Positions 1-16,535 of a DNA stretch of 64,000 nt are shown one piece after another; the stretch's first letter is position 1; every line of letters begins with the position of its first letter. The notes under the pieces were generated by a model. It did not search any database. It worked only from the letters and a program-made list of their open reading frames with translations, and was not told the DNA's origin. The translations under genes and the position numbers were made by a program. The stretch is from an uncultured bacterium (GTDB lineage Bacteria > Desulfobacterota > Binatia > UBA1149 > CAITLU01), in NCBI GenBank assembly GCA_903893315.1, contig CAITLU010000057.1, forward strand, positions 33,607 to 97,606, written 5' to 3'.

Positions 1-286
1 AGAAGAACAGGCCGAAAGCTCCGGCGATCATCAACAGCGTCACTAGGATGAAGTCCTGCGGCCAGAACGTGACGGCGAAGACGTGGAACTTGCGCGCGGG
101 CAGATCGAACCACACGGCCTGGCGCTGCCCGTGGTTCACCCACGGCAGGACCAGATACAAACCGGCCAGCGCTATCAGCAGCGCGGCGCGCAGGCGCTGC
201 CAGAACCCGTCGACCTCCTGCTGGTAGATGGCGGTTCGCTTTTCGTAGAGCGAGGACTGAGCAGTGTGCGCGGTGGCGGTCGACAT
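1..286 (-). CDS. ccoG: CcoG/FixG-type cbb3 oxidase accessory protein (N-terminal part; gene runs off the window)
   Basis: Only the first 95 codons are present; the ATG is at 286 and the 3' end lies beyond the left edge. The readable protein has the CcoG N-terminus: a short cytoplasmic leader, a first membrane helix, then the conserved segments FDLPARKFHVFAV and TFWPQDFI leading into a second helix. CcoG (RdxA/FixG) is a membrane ferredoxin-like protein that acts in copper delivery to, and assembly of, cbb3 oxidase. Its 4Fe-4S motifs would lie further downstream and cannot be checked here. It follows ccoP by 43 bp on the same strand, the usual ccoNOQP-ccoG order. Confidence 0.88.
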   Translation of the reverse strand, partial: MSTATAHTAQSSLYEKRTAIYQQEVDGFWQRLRAALLIALAGLYLVLPWVNHGQRQAVWFDLPARKFHVFAVTFWPQDFILVTLLMIAGAFGLFF

Positions 287-329
287 GGCGCCGGGCCGCA
301 GGCCCCCGCTGTCACGGGAGCCCGCGTCC

Positions 330-1310
330 TTACCTGGATTTTCGTTGCTCGTCGTGTTCCTTGTCGGCATCCGGATGCGCCGGCGATACTGCACCGCGAG
401 CGTGCTCGGATTCCTCGGAAAGACCGTGAGACAGACTATAGACGTAGGCCGCGGCCAGATGCACCTTGCGCTTGTCGAGCAAGTCCGCGTGAGCCGGCAT
501 CTGCGAACGGCGACCGTTGCGCAGACCGTAGGCGACGTCGTCCGGCGTTCCACCAAACAGCCAGATGTCGTCGGTCAGGTTCGGGGCTCCGAGAATCTTG
601 TTGCCCTTGCCGTCGGCTCCGTGACACGCGAAACAGACGGAGGCGAACTTGGCCTTGCCCTGTTCGATGAGTTGCGGGTCGCCGCTGTTCCCGCTCAGGC
701 TGCGCACGTAGGCCACTACCGCCGGTATGCCCGCTTCGCCGCCGATCGCGGGAGCGAAGGCAGGCATCATGCCGATGCGGCCGCCGAGTATCGTCGTCTC
801 GATGACGTCAGGCTCGCCGCCGAAAAGCCAGTCGCCGTCGGTCAGGTTGGGAAAGCCCACGCCGCCGCGCGCGTCGGCGCCGTGGCACCGCGAACAGTTG
901 TTCGCGAAGATGCGCTCGCCGATGCGAAGCGCCGGTTCCTCGGCGAGCAGATCGGGGATCGCCATCGCACCGTAGCGGTCGTAGAGCGGACCGTACTTGG
1001 CTTCGACGTCCTTGATTTCGCCATCGTACTCCCCTCGCGAGGACCACCCCAGGAGCCCCGGATAGGCGCCGAGGCCGGGGTACAGCACCAGATACACGGC
1101 CGCGAAAATCACCGCTCCGACGAAGGTGCCGAGCCACCAGCGCGGCAACGGGTTGTTGAGTTCCTGAATGCCGTCGAAGTCGTGCCCCATCGACTCTCCG
1201 GCACCGACATTTCCCGGAGGTCCCTTGCGCTGCCACCACACCAACCAGCAGGCAGCGCCCATGAAGACGACGGTGATCAGGGTAACGTAAAGGCTCCACC
1301 CGCTACTCAT
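330..1310 (-). CDS. ccoP: cbb3-type cytochrome c oxidase, dihaem subunit CcoP
   Basis: This 326-residue dihaem cytochrome c subunit of cbb3 oxidase receives electrons from periplasmic c-type cytochromes and passes them to CcoO. Two N-terminal membrane helices (about 5-26 and 57-78) come before two cytochrome c domains with CSRCH at about 139-143 and CFACH at about 226-230. A frame open 40 codons further upstream exists, but the ATG at 1310 is chosen because GGAGGA lies just before it and the protein then starts with a membrane helix. The start overlaps the end of ccoQ by 8 bases, indicating translational coupling. The C-terminal tail is short and charged. Confidence 0.95.
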   Translation of the reverse strand: MSSGWSLYVTLITVVFMGAACWLVWWQRKGPPGNVGAGESMGHDFDGIQELNNPLPRWWLGTFVGAVIFAAVYLVLYPGLGAYPGLLGWSSRGEYDGEIKDVEAKYGPLYDRYGAMAIPDLLAEEPALRIGERIFANNCSRCHGADARGGVGFPNLTDGDWLFGGEPDVIETTILGGRIGMMPAFAPAIGGEAGIPAVVAYVRSLSGNSGDPQLIEQGKAKFASVCFACHGADGKGNKILGAPNLTDDIWLFGGTPDDVAYGLRNGRRSQMPAHADLLDKRKVHLAAAYVYSLSHGLSEESEHARGAVSPAHPDADKEHDEQRKSR

Positions 1311-1491
1311 GACGCATTCCTCCGTCGCGGCTGCCGAGTAGAGCCGCATCGTCGTCGTCCTCGCGGAAGGGCAGCCACGCAGCCTCTTCAAAGCGCGCCT
1401 TCTGGCCGGGGCTCCACACCCACAGCGCAAAGGCGACGAAGGCGACGAACAGGAGCAAGGTTTCCACAGCCTCGATCATTCCCTCTTCCAT
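1303..1491 (-). CDS. ccoQ: cbb3-type oxidase small subunit CcoQ
   Basis: This small membrane protein of 62 residues has one helix (about 10-27, rich in Leu, Phe, Val and Ala) followed by WVWSPGQKARFEEAA, which fits the CcoQ/FixQ pattern of a Trp-Ser-Pro turn and a charged tail. CcoQ stabilises the cbb3 complex. It sits between ccoO (4-bp gap) and ccoP (8-bp overlap), the canonical position. The start at 1491 could be replaced by an in-frame ATG at 1479, but that leaves almost no room for a ribosome-binding site. Assignment rests on size, topology and position because the family is poorly conserved. Confidence 0.85.
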   Translation of the reverse strand: MEEGMIEAVETLLLFVAFVAFALWVWSPGQKARFEEAAWLPFREDDDDAALLGSRDGGMRHE

Positions 1492-1495
1492 CGCT

Positions 1496-2104
1496 TCACC
1501 GCTTGCCTTTGAGGATCGTCCCGAGCTGCTGCAGGTAGGCGACGAGCGCGTCCAGTTCGGTCTTGCCCGTCACTTTCGCCGCGGCCCCCGCAATGTCTTC
1601 GTCGGTGTAGGGCACGCCGACTACGCGCAACGCTTTCATCTTGGCCGCCGTGCCGGTGCCGTCGACCGCCGCACCTTCGAGCCACGTGAAAGCCGGCATG
1701 TTGGATTCCGGCACTACGTCGCGCGGATTGTTCAGGTGAACGCGGTGCCAGTCGTCGCTGAAGCGCCCGCCGACGCGGGCGAGATCGGGACCGGTACGCT
1801 TGGAACCCCACAGAAACGGGTGCTCCCACACCGACTCTCCGGCCAGCGAGTAATGGCCGTAACGCTCTGTCTCGGCACGCAGGGGCCGGACCATCTGCGT
1901 ATGACAGACGTGGCAGCCCTCGCGGATGTAGACGTCACGACCCTCGAGTTCGAGAGCCGCGAGCGGCTTCATGCCTTCGACCGGCGCCGTCACCTCCACC
2001 TGCGAGAACAGCGGGACGATTTCCGCCAGGCCGCCGCCGCTGACGACCAGAATGATCAGCAGGCCCATCAGGCCGATGCGTTTTTCGACAATCTCGTGTG
2101 ACAT
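1496..2104 (-). CDS. ccoO: cbb3-type cytochrome c oxidase, monohaem subunit CcoO
   Basis: CcoO (202 residues) is the membrane-anchored monohaem cytochrome c that hands electrons to the catalytic subunit. It shows an N-terminal helix (about 12-30), the [11 protein letters not shown] haem-binding segment at 64-74, conserved [10 protein letters not shown] and [17 protein letters not shown], and ESNMPAF at about 133-139 supplying the axial Met. Length and motif order match the family. A strong GGGAGG lies before the ATG at 2104. It is 21 bp downstream of ccoN and immediately upstream of ccoQ. Confidence 0.96.
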   Translation of the reverse strand: MSHEIVEKRIGLMGLLIILVVSGGGLAEIVPLFSQVEVTAPVEGMKPLAALELEGRDVYIREGCHVCHTQMVRPLRAETERYGHYSLAGESVWEHPFLWGSKRTGPDLARVGGRFSDDWHRVHLNNPRDVVPESNMPAFTWLEGAAVDGTGTAAKMKALRVVGVPYTDEDIAGAAAKVTGKTELDALVAYLQQLGTILKGKR

Positions 2105-2125
2105 CGTTCGCCTCCCCTCGCGCCG

Positions 2126-3586
2126 TCAGGCGGTCCTTGCCGAGTGGGCAGCGTGCGCAGACACGGGTTCGAGCACCGCATCGCTGACCGGCTGCGCGCC
2201 GGCAACCGTCTTCCACACGTTCCAGGCCATCAGCACGGCGCCCGCGAAATAGATCACACCGCCGATCAGACGTCCGAAGTAGTAGGGATAGGTGGCCTTG
2301 AGTGCCTCGATGAAGGTGTAGGTGAGCGTGCCGTCGTTGTTGACGGCGCGCCACATGAGTCCTTGCATCACGCCGGCGATCCACATCGAGGAGATGTAGA
2401 AGACGACGCCGATTGTCGCGAGCCAGAAGTGCACGTTGATCGCCGCCACGCTGTGCATCCGTTTCTTGCCGTACAGGCGCGGGATGAGGTGGTAGAGGCT
2501 GCCGAAGGTTATCATCGCCACCCAGCCGAGCGCTCCGGAATGGACGTGGCCGATGGTCCAGTCGGTGTCGTGGGAAAGCGCGTTGACGGCCTTGATAGCC
2601 ATCATCGGACCTTCGAAGGTGGACATGCCGTAGAACGACATCGCGACGATCATGAAGCGGATGATCGGGTCGGTGCGCAGCTTCTCCCACGCGCCTGACA
2701 ACGTCATGATGCCGTTGATCATGCCGCCCCAGGACGGCGCCCACAGCATGATCGAGAACACCATGCCCAGAGTCTGGGCCCAGTCGGGAACCGCGGTGTA
2801 ATGCAGGTGGTGGGGCCCGGCCCACATGTAGATGCCGATCAGGGCCCAGAAGTGCACGACCGACAGCCGGTACGAGTAGACCGGCCGCTCGGCCTGCTTG
2901 GGAACGAAGTAATACATCATCCCGAGAAAGCCGGCCGTGAGGAAGAAGCCGACGGCATTGTGGCCGTACCACCACTGCACCATGGCATCGATGGCGCCCG
3001 GATAGATCGAATAGGACTTGGTCAGAGAGACGGGGATCTCCAGCGAGTTCACCACGTGCAGCAGCGCGATCGTCAGGATGAAGGCGCCGTAGAACCAGTT
3101 GGCGACGTAGATGTGCTGCACCCGCCGCCTGGCGATGGTACCGAAGAACACCACGGCGTACGAAATCCACACTACCGCGATCAGCAGATCGATGGGCCAC
3201 TCCAGCTCGGCGTACTCCTTGCCCGAGGTGATCCCCAGCGGGAGCGTGGCGACCGCCGACACGATGACGAACTGCCAGCCCCAGAACGTGAACGACGCCA
3301 GACGCGGCAGGAAGAGACTCGTCGCGCAAGTACGCTGCACCACATAGTAGGAGGTGCCGAACAGCGCCGAGCCGCCGAACGCGAAGATCACCGCGTTGGT
3401 GTGCAGCGGCCTCAGCCGCGCGTAACTCAGCCACGGGATGCCGTAGGTGAGATCCGGCCAGATCAACTGGGTGGCCAACAGGACACCGACCAGCATTCCG
3501 ACCACGGCCCAGACGACCGCCATGATCGAGAACTGGCGCACGACCTTGTAGTCGTAGCTGAGCGTGGGGGCCGTACTTGGACTCAT
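2126..3586 (-). CDS. ccoN: cbb3-type cytochrome c oxidase, catalytic subunit CcoN
   Basis: The catalytic haem-copper subunit has 486 residues and about 12 membrane helices, and reduces O2 to water with high affinity while pumping protons. Ligand motifs are visible: [15 protein letters not shown] early (low-spin haem His), [31 protein letters not shown] (CuB His pair) and [11 protein letters not shown] (haem His ligands). The ATG at 3586 is preceded by GAGGAG seven bases upstream. It heads the ccoNOQP-G operon. I looked for an FNR/Anr box (TTGAT-N4-ATCAA) in the 352 bp upstream and found none. Confidence 0.97.
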   Translation of the reverse strand: MSPSTAPTLSYDYKVVRQFSIMAVVWAVVGMLVGVLLATQLIWPDLTYGIPWLSYARLRPLHTNAVIFAFGGSALFGTSYYVVQRTCATSLFLPRLASFTFWGWQFVIVSAVATLPLGITSGKEYAELEWPIDLLIAVVWISYAVVFFGTIARRRVQHIYVANWFYGAFILTIALLHVVNSLEIPVSLTKSYSIYPGAIDAMVQWWYGHNAVGFFLTAGFLGMMYYFVPKQAERPVYSYRLSVVHFWALIGIYMWAGPHHLHYTAVPDWAQTLGMVFSIMLWAPSWGGMINGIMTLSGAWEKLRTDPIIRFMIVAMSFYGMSTFEGPMMAIKAVNALSHDTDWTIGHVHSGALGWVAMITFGSLYHLIPRLYGKKRMHSVAAINVHFWLATIGVVFYISSMWIAGVMQGLMWRAVNNDGTLTYTFIEALKATYPYYFGRLIGGVIYFAGAVLMAWNVWKTVAGAQPVSDAVLEPVSAHAAHSARTA

Positions 3587-3938
3587 CGCAAATCTCCTCG
3601 CAACCCTCTCAACTTCGCAATTGGAACTTCACCGAACCACTCCGCCGGCGCCGCGACGTCGCCCCTTGGCCGACGATCCTAAGAGGGACAACACGCACAG
3701 CGCGTTGCCCATAGCCAGCAACGCCAGGTGAGGCAACACGCGACCGCACGGCCGCGGCTCCTGCGACCGCCGCAGGAGCCGTTCGCCTGAGAAAATCCGA
3801 TGACGTGAGCCGCTGCTGACAGTTTTCCAAGCGCGTAAACGGCGCGACGAGTCCGGCGGCACGAGAGCGAAAATTGCCGCGAGGAAATCCGACTTCAACA
3901 ACTCCGAGATCGCGCGCCATTCGCCCCGTCCAAGCCCG
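3587..3938. other. intergenic region between fdsA-like gene and ccoN; no gene recognised
   Basis: This 352-bp stretch lies between two minus-strand genes and should hold the ccoN promoter. Short open frames inside it have no recognisable protein features. The only structure I see is the hairpin at 3755-3781. No FNR-type palindrome and no clear -35/-10 pair were found. Confidence 0.5.
3755..3781 (-). terminator. GC-rich hairpin downstream of the formate dehydrogenase operon
   Basis: An 11-bp perfect stem (CGGCTCCTGCG pairing with CGCAGGAGCCG) encloses a 5-nt loop. It lies about 160 bp past the fdsA stop on the transcribed strand and upstream of ccoN. No U-tract follows, so it may only protect or pause the transcript. 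Confidence 0.3.
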
Positions 3939-6599
3939 CTAATCGGCCCGGCTGACTTCGACAGCGGTCACCTTATATTCAGGACAATCCGACATCCGAT
4001 CGACCACGTCGGAAGTGACGGAATTGGTACCGGTCTCCGGGAAATGGAAGCTCAGGAAGACGGTGCCCCGCAGCACCGTATCGGTAACGGCCGCAACCGC
4101 GGCGGCCTCACCAAACTTGCTGGCAACCATCACCGCATCACCGTCGGCCACGCCTCGTGCACGCGCGTCGTCAGGATGGATCTCGAGAAAGTCGGCGCAG
4201 GCCAGACGCAGAACTTCGCTGCGGCGGGTCATGGAGCCGCTGTTGTAGTGCTCCAACACCCGGCCGGTGATCAGACGCAACGGCCTCAGCGCATCACCGA
4301 GGGCAGGCGACGGGGCGAACGCGATGCGGTGTAACGGAGCCTTGCTGCCACCGAAACTGTCGCGATGCAGGGTCGCGGTCCCGCCCGGAGACGCGGCCGT
4401 TATCGGCCACTGCAGCCCCTGTGCGTCGATGGTGTCGTAATCGGCAGCCGCCAGCATCGGCGCCACCGCGCAGATCTCGTCGAAAATTTCGCGTGGGCTG
4501 CCATAGGCCGCCGGCATCCCGGCGGCCTTCATCAGATCGCACAGGATTTCCCAGTCCGCCCTGGCCTGCCCCGGAGGCGCCAGCACGCGGCGCACCCGCT
4601 GCACACGGCGCTCGCCGTTGGTGAAGGTTCCGTCTTTTTCGAAGGCGCTGGCCCCAGGCAGCACGACGTGGGCCATGCGCGCGGTCTCGCTCAGGAAGAT
4701 TTCCTGGACCACCAGCAGTTCGAGGTTGGCCAGACGCGCCCGGACCCGCTGCGCGTCCGGATCGGTCTGCACGACGTTTTCGCCGAAAATGAACATCGCA
4801 CGGACGTCGCCGCTGTCGATGGCCTCATACATGCGCGGGAGCGTGAGCCCCGGCGCCGACGGCACAGGACGCCCCCAGCACACTTCGAAACGCGCGCGCT
4901 GCGCGGCGTCGGCCACCGGCGCGTATCCGGTCATCAGATCGGGCTGACAGCCCATGTCGGCGGCACCCTGCACGTTGTTCTGTCCGCGCAGCGGATTGAC
5001 CCCTACTCCCTCGCGGCCCACGGCGCCGCACAGCAGCGCCAGGTTGCACAGCAGCATCACCGCCTCGCTGCCCTGCAAGTGTTCGGTGACGCCGAGGCCG
5101 TGCATCTGCATCGGCGAACGGGCGCCGGCGTACAGACGCGCCGCCGTGCGAACATCGCGCGCGGGCACGCCGGTGATCGCCTCCACGGATTCGGGACCAC
5201 AGGCCGACACGAAACGCGCGAACTCGGCAAAACCCTCGGTGCGCCGCTCGATGAAATCCCGATCGCAGAGGCCCTCTTCGACGATCACGGCAGCCAGCGA
5301 GTTGAGTAATGGAACGTTGGTGCCGGGACGCGGCGCCAGATGAACATCGGCCACTGCCGCCAGCTCGGTGCGGCGAGGATCCACCACCACCAGTCGCGCT
5401 CCTGTGAGCACCGCCTGTTTTATGCGGGCACCGACAACCGGATGGGCCTCGGTCGTGTTGGAGCCGCACACGAACAGCAGGTCGGCAAGTTCGATGTCGG
5501 CCAGCGAATTGGTCGCCGCACCGGTACCGAAAGAGCGGCGCATCCCAGCGGCACTCGGCGCATGGCAGACGCGCGCGCAGCAATCGACGTTGTTGGTGTA
5601 AAGGCCGGCCCGCGCCCACTTCTGCAGCAGGTAGTTTTCTTCGTTGGTGCAGCGCGACGAGGAAAGCAGGGCGCTGCGGCCGCGATGCCGCGCCAGTTCG
5701 GTACCGACATAGGCGATGGCCTCTTCCCACGACACCGGAACAAGTTGCTTGCCGCGTCGCAGCAGCGGCGTCGTCAGCCGTTCCGGATGACGCGCGAAAG
5801 AGTGCGAATAGCGGCCCTTGACGCAAAGATGCCCGCGGTTGACGGGAGAATCCGCACCTTCGACGAAGGCGACGTCGTCGCCGACAACGGCCACGTCGAG
5901 CTGACAACCAACCCCGCAGTAGACGCAGGTAGTGCGCACCACACGATTGACCGGCAAGAGCGAAGACGGCTCGCTATCCATCAAGGAGATTGCTACGTCG
6001 CGCCGATCCACACGATCGACGTCCGAGATCGCGCCGGTCGGACACACCGAAACGCAGGCGCCGCACGAGACGCAATCGGTGTCGGAGAAAGCACCGTCAC
6101 CCCAACTCAGCCGTGAGGCCGCGCCGCGTCCTTCGACCGCATAGACGAACTGGCCCTGAACCTCGGCGCATACCCGCACGCACAGCCGGCACAGGATGCA
6201 CGCCGAAGTGTCCAGCCGCAGGAAGGGATGACCAGCGTCGCGCGCCGGGGCTTCCGCACGCGACGTCGCATCGTAGCGCCAGCCCGTCACACCCCACGCT
6301 CGCAGCAACGCGGCAACCGCGCCTCGCGGCGAAGACTCGGCCGCCATCAACTCGCCCAGGTCGCGACGATATTCGCGGACGCGTGCGCTCTCCGTCTCGA
6401 CCACGGCACCGGCAAGCGCGGCGGTCGTACACGCCGGGAGCAGGCGCCCGTCCACTTCGACCATGCATGCCCGGCAGTGCCCGCCGGGTCCGACGCGATC
6501 GTCGTGACACAAGGTCGGGACCGCGACTCGCTCGCGACGGCAGACCTCGAGAAGCGTCCCGGCAGCGGCCACCTCGCGGCCATTCAGATGCAGCGTCAC
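3939..6599 (-). CDS. fdsA: NAD-linked formate dehydrogenase, catalytic molybdopterin subunit (FdsA-like)
   Basis: This 886-residue enzyme should oxidise formate to CO2 at a molybdenum (or tungsten) bis-MGD centre and pass electrons through Fe-S clusters to the NADH-forming partner. Reading from the N-terminus: a 2Fe-2S ferredoxin domain (Cys31, 42, 45, 57), two 4Fe-4S motifs (CILCRLCVRVC at about 133-143, CVSCGACVSVCP at about 175-186), another 4Fe-4S motif ahead of the Mo domain (CVYCGVGC at 224-231 with Cys258), then the active-site segment CCARVCHAPS with Cys344-His345. The Mo ligand is therefore cysteine, not selenocysteine. The C-terminal molydopterin dinucleotide-binding domain begins near RPLRLITGRVLEHYNSG. 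The start overlaps the stop of the upstream beta subunit (ATGA), so the two are coupled. No fdhD or fdsG gene is in the window. Confidence 0.92.
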   Translation of the reverse strand: MTLHLNGREVAAAGTLLEVCRRERVAVPTLCHDDRVGPGGHCRACMVEVDGRLLPACTTAALAGAVVETESARVREYRRDLGELMAAESSPRGAVAALLRAWGVTGWRYDATSRAEAPARDAGHPFLRLDTSACILCRLCVRVCAEVQGQFVYAVEGRGAASRLSWGDGAFSDTDCVSCGACVSVCPTGAISDVDRVDRRDVAISLMDSEPSSLLPVNRVVRTTCVYCGVGCQLDVAVVGDDVAFVEGADSPVNRGHLCVKGRYSHSFARHPERLTTPLLRRGKQLVPVSWEEAIAYVGTELARHRGRSALLSSSRCTNEENYLLQKWARAGLYTNNVDCCARVCHAPSAAGMRRSFGTGAATNSLADIELADLLFVCGSNTTEAHPVVGARIKQAVLTGARLVVVDPRRTELAAVADVHLAPRPGTNVPLLNSLAAVIVEEGLCDRDFIERRTEGFAEFARFVSACGPESVEAITGVPARDVRTAARLYAGARSPMQMHGLGVTEHLQGSEAVMLLCNLALLCGAVGREGVGVNPLRGQNNVQGAADMGCQPDLMTGYAPVADAAQRARFEVCWGRPVPSAPGLTLPRMYEAIDSGDVRAMFIFGENVVQTDPDAQRVRARLANLELLVVQEIFLSETARMAHVVLPGASAFEKDGTFTNGERRVQRVRRVLAPPGQARADWEILCDLMKAAGMPAAYGSPREIFDEICAVAPMLAAADYDTIDAQGLQWPITAASPGGTATLHRDSFGGSKAPLHRIAFAPSPALGDALRPLRLITGRVLEHYNSGSMTRRSEVLRLACADFLEIHPDDARARGVADGDAVMVASKFGEAAAVAAVTDTVLRGTVFLSFHFPETGTNSVTSDVVDRMSDCPEYKVTAVEVSRAD

Positions 6600-8140
6600 C
6601 GGCTCGCTCCGGCGGCGCCGAGCACTTCGTCACCGTAGAGACGCAGCAGATCGCGGATCGGACGCGGCACTCCCTGGCCGAAGCCGCACAGGCTCCCGGC
6701 TTCCATCGTCCCCATCAGCCGTTCGAGATCGGCGGCGCTGCCGCGCGACGCGAGTTGCGACGAGCCGATGCGGCAAGGCGCGCAGGTGCCGCACGACTCG
6801 CTGCACGCGAAGGCAAAAAGATGTTCGGCCAAAGCGCGAGGTGAAACCGTCCGGTCGAAAACCACGACGCCGGCGTGCCCCATGCCCGCGAGCGCTTCGA
6901 ACGAAAGAGCGACGTCAAAATCCTCGACGCCGACGACGCGGCCCAAAGGACCGCCGACCAGCGCCATCTTCCAGGTGCAACCCTGCGCTGGGCCACCACC
7001 GCCTTCTTCCAGCACGCGGCGCAGCGAAGTGCCGAGATCGACCTCGACCACGCCCGGACGCGCAACCGCTCCGGCCAGGCAGACCGCCTTGGTATCGGCG
7101 CGACGCCCGCTGCGCACGACCCAGGGAACCACCGAGAGGGTTTCGACGTTGTGAACGATGGTCGGAAGTCCGTAGAGACCGGCGCGGGCCGGATACGGAG
7201 GCTTGGGCGACGGTTCGGCGCGAAGGCCTTCGATCGAGCGCAGCAACGCAGTCTCTTCACCGGCGACGTAGGACCCGGCGCCGACGACCACACCTATCTC
7301 CAAGTCGCCGAGCAGACCCCGGGCCTGCGCCTCGGCGACGGCTTCGCGCACCCGTTCGGCCGCGCGCGGATATTCTGCACGGACGTAGACCACGCCGCAC
7401 CGGGCGCCAATGGCACGCGCGCAGGCAAGCATCCCGGCCAGCACCGAATGCGGCGCTTCTTCGAGAAGCAGGCGGTCGATGTAGGCGCCGGGGTCACCCT
7501 CGTCGCCGTTGGCGACTACGTATCGTTCAAGCGCCGGGGTGTCGCGCGCGGCCTTCCATTTGTCACCGGCCGGATAAGCGGCGCCGCCGCGTCCGCGCAG
7601 GCCGCCGGCGGTGACCGCGTTGAGGACGGCCGCGCCGCCGGGAAGGTCATAGTCGGCCCAGGCTGCCGGGCCGGCTGCGGCAGCCGGCCCGGCGCCGAGC
7701 AGATGACGCAGCACCACCGGCTCGGCGCTCAATGCCGAACGCGGGATCGGAGCCGCGGCGGCTTCGCTCGAAGCGGGCGCTTCATAGCAACGGCCCAGGC
7801 AATGGACCTCCTTGGCGAACTGGCGGTGAAGTCCCGTCTCAGGCTCGGCACCATCCCAGCGCCCGCCGACGAAGTGGCAGGCGGTCCCGCTGCAATCCCC
7901 GGTCTGCGGCAATCCGCGGAGCAGATCGTAGAAAGACCGGATGCCCTGGTTCCAAACCTCGGGAAGTCCGGTGCCGGCCGAGGGCGGGACCGCGACACCG
8001 CCGCCGTCGCGGCCATCGGTAACGCCGCGCGCATCGCGCAGGGCGCCACAGGCACAATCGTCGCGCGCCAGCAGTTCCAGCACACGCGGAGCCACCTCGC
8101 CGCGCAGGCGCCGGCGCGCCAGTTCGAGCACTTTTTTCAT
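6596..8140 (-). CDS. fdsB: formate dehydrogenase NADH-binding subunit with NuoE-like N-terminus (FdsB-like, NuoE-NuoF fusion)
   Basis: This diaphorase subunit has 514 residues. The first ~150 carry a thioredoxin-like 2Fe-2S signature in NuoE style (C-x4-C in CSGTACHFVGG, later C-x3-C in CLGRCYEAP). The rest is NuoF-like: GLRGRGGAAYPAGDKW for NADH/FMN binding, VVANGDEGDPGAYIDR, GAGSYVAGEETALL, and a terminal 4Fe-4S motif ESCGTCAPCRIGS with a distant Cys in SLCGFGQ. Its role is to transfer electrons from the Fe-S chain of FdsA to NAD+. The ATG at 8140 is chosen over an upstream in-frame start because of the G-rich stretch in front of it and because MKKVLELARRR is a plausible N-terminus. It is first in the two-gene operon and divergent from hppA. 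Confidence 0.9.
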   Translation of the reverse strand: MKKVLELARRRLRGEVAPRVLELLARDDCACGALRDARGVTDGRDGGGVAVPPSAGTGLPEVWNQGIRSFYDLLRGLPQTGDCSGTACHFVGGRWDGAEPETGLHRQFAKEVHCLGRCYEAPASSEAAAAPIPRSALSAEPVVLRHLLGAGPAAAAGPAAWADYDLPGGAAVLNAVTAGGLRGRGGAAYPAGDKWKAARDTPALERYVVANGDEGDPGAYIDRLLLEEAPHSVLAGMLACARAIGARCGVVYVRAEYPRAAERVREAVAEAQARGLLGDLEIGVVVGAGSYVAGEETALLRSIEGLRAEPSPKPPYPARAGLYGLPTIVHNVETLSVVPWVVRSGRRADTKAVCLAGAVARPGVVEVDLGTSLRRVLEEGGGGPAQGCTWKMALVGGPLGRVVGVEDFDVALSFEALAGMGHAGVVVFDRTVSPRALAEHLFAFACSESCGTCAPCRIGSSQLASRGSAADLERLMGTMEAGSLCGFGQGVPRPIRDLLRLYGDEVLGAAGASR

Positions 8141-8375
8141 TGACCCCCCAGTCTCTGCCGATATTCGCAGCAAGCCCCGGGCCACAGTTCTCCCGCTCGG
8201 GCAGCGGCGCCGGCCGCACCGATGAACGCTCTGGGCCGGACCGGCATATCAAGGTCCGCCGCACTGGCCACCGGAGCCCGACCCAACCGGGACATTCATT
8301 CGCCTCGTCGCGTCGGCGTGCTATAGGGACCCATCGTTTTCGCCATCCAATCAAACAAATAGAGGACAAAACTCC

Positions 8376-10886
<2,511 letters not shown>

Positions 10887-11259
10887 GCAGGCATCTCTAA
10901 GCATCAACGCAAAACCCCGGCGCCGCAGTCACCTGCGGCGCCGGGCGCTCACCCGACGGCACGTGGACGCACATTCTCTGCATCCCGCACGAAGCCGAGA
11001 CTCAGCCGGCCGCTACGCCCCTCCCGATAATTCAACCAGACACTACGATGCGATGACGCCGCCGGGTTTTCCGCGGCGCGCGGCTCGGCAGGCTTCAGGG
11101 CAATGACCGCCCGGGCCTTCTGCCCCGTCCAGCGCCGACATTCCGGCGTGTATCGCGGATTTCAGGCAACTAAACACCGCAGAGTCCTGACAACCCTGAT
11201 GCAAAAGGCGCCTCAACCGGGTATTGTCCGCCCATTTCACCACCCGGAAGAGGCTCCCC
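10887..11259. other. intergenic region downstream of hppA; no gene recognised
   Basis: This 373-bp plus-strand gap separates hppA from the giant secreted protein. It begins with the hairpin at 10916-10945. The remainder should contain the promoter of the next gene, but I found no convincing -35/-10 pair or riboswitch core. GGAAGAGG at 11246-11253 is the ribosome-binding site of the next gene. Confidence 0.5.
10911..10945 (+). terminator. strong hairpin after hppA
   Basis: AAAA precedes a 13-bp perfect stem (CCCGGCGCCGCAG with its complement) and a 4-nt TCAC loop, starting 30 bp after the hppA stop. It lacks a clear U-tract, so it is a terminator-like element rather than a textbook intrinsic terminator. 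Confidence 0.5.
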
Positions 11260-15993
<4,734 letters not shown>

Positions 15994-15998
15994 TCTCT

Positions 15999-16042
15999 CT
16001 CGAACAGGCCGGCACTTCGGCGCCGGCCTGTTCGAGCGTTTT
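15999..16042 (+). terminator. rho-independent terminator of the giant secreted protein gene
   Basis: A perfect 15-bp stem (15999-16013 with 16022-16036) with an 8-nt loop is followed by CG and TTTT at 16039-16042. It begins 6 bp after the stop codon. Confidence 0.8.
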
Positions 16043-16206
16043 CAACCTCTCCGAGCGGCGCCGCCGTCGCGGCGGCCGTGCTTCGGGACACTACTGCGTG
16101 ATTCAACCCCGGACGGGAACCCGCCTCACACCGAACGTTGCGGCCTGAGAGTTACTTGCCACTGCACCGAGTCCGGTGGCATGCGTCCGTGCTGATCGAC
16201 GGCACC

Positions 16207-16521
16207 TCAACCCCTGCTCGGCAGACTTCGCACCATGGTCAGGAACTCCAACTGGCTTCCGGCCCGTCGGTGTTCGGCCAAGGCTTGATAGTCGGGGTCG
16301 GCATACCAGCGCATGGCGTGGTCTTCCGACGGAAACTTGAAGATTATCAAGCGCCCTGGACGCGGAGACGCCCCCTCTAACGTATGAGGGCTGTCGTCGT
16401 AGGTGACGAACTCTCCGTCGTAACGTTTGAGCAGCGGAAAGAATCCTTTTTCGTACTTGCGATATTCGGCGGCGTCTTGCACCACCAGATTAGCCAGCAG
16501 GAACACGGGAGCGTCAGACAT
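16207..16521 (-). CDS. DUF1330 family protein
   Basis: This small 104-residue protein has the DUF1330 (ferredoxin-like, dimeric alpha/beta-barrel) pattern: an early strand FLLANLVVQDAAEYRKYEK, central GRLIIFKFPSEDHAMRWYADPDYQ, and a basic C-terminus. The biochemical role of the family is not established. The ATG at 16521 is chosen because AGAGAGGA lies six bases upstream; the frame is open 11 codons further. It follows the haloalkane dehalogenase by 14 bp and is probably the last gene of the tetR-dehalogenase operon, so it may bind or process a ligand in the same pathway. That last point is inference from position. Confidence 0.82.
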   Translation of the reverse strand: MSDAPVFLLANLVVQDAAEYRKYEKGFFPLLKRYDGEFVTYDDSPHTLEGASPRPGRLIIFKFPSEDHAMRWYADPDYQALAEHRRAGSQLEFLTMVRSLPSRG

Positions 16522-16535
16522 GGCATATCCTCTCT

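Noticed and set aside
3587..3938. FNR/Anr box upstream of ccoN
   Set aside because: No TTGAT-N4-ATCAA-like palindrome found on either strand of the gap, so oxygen control by FNR cannot be claimed.
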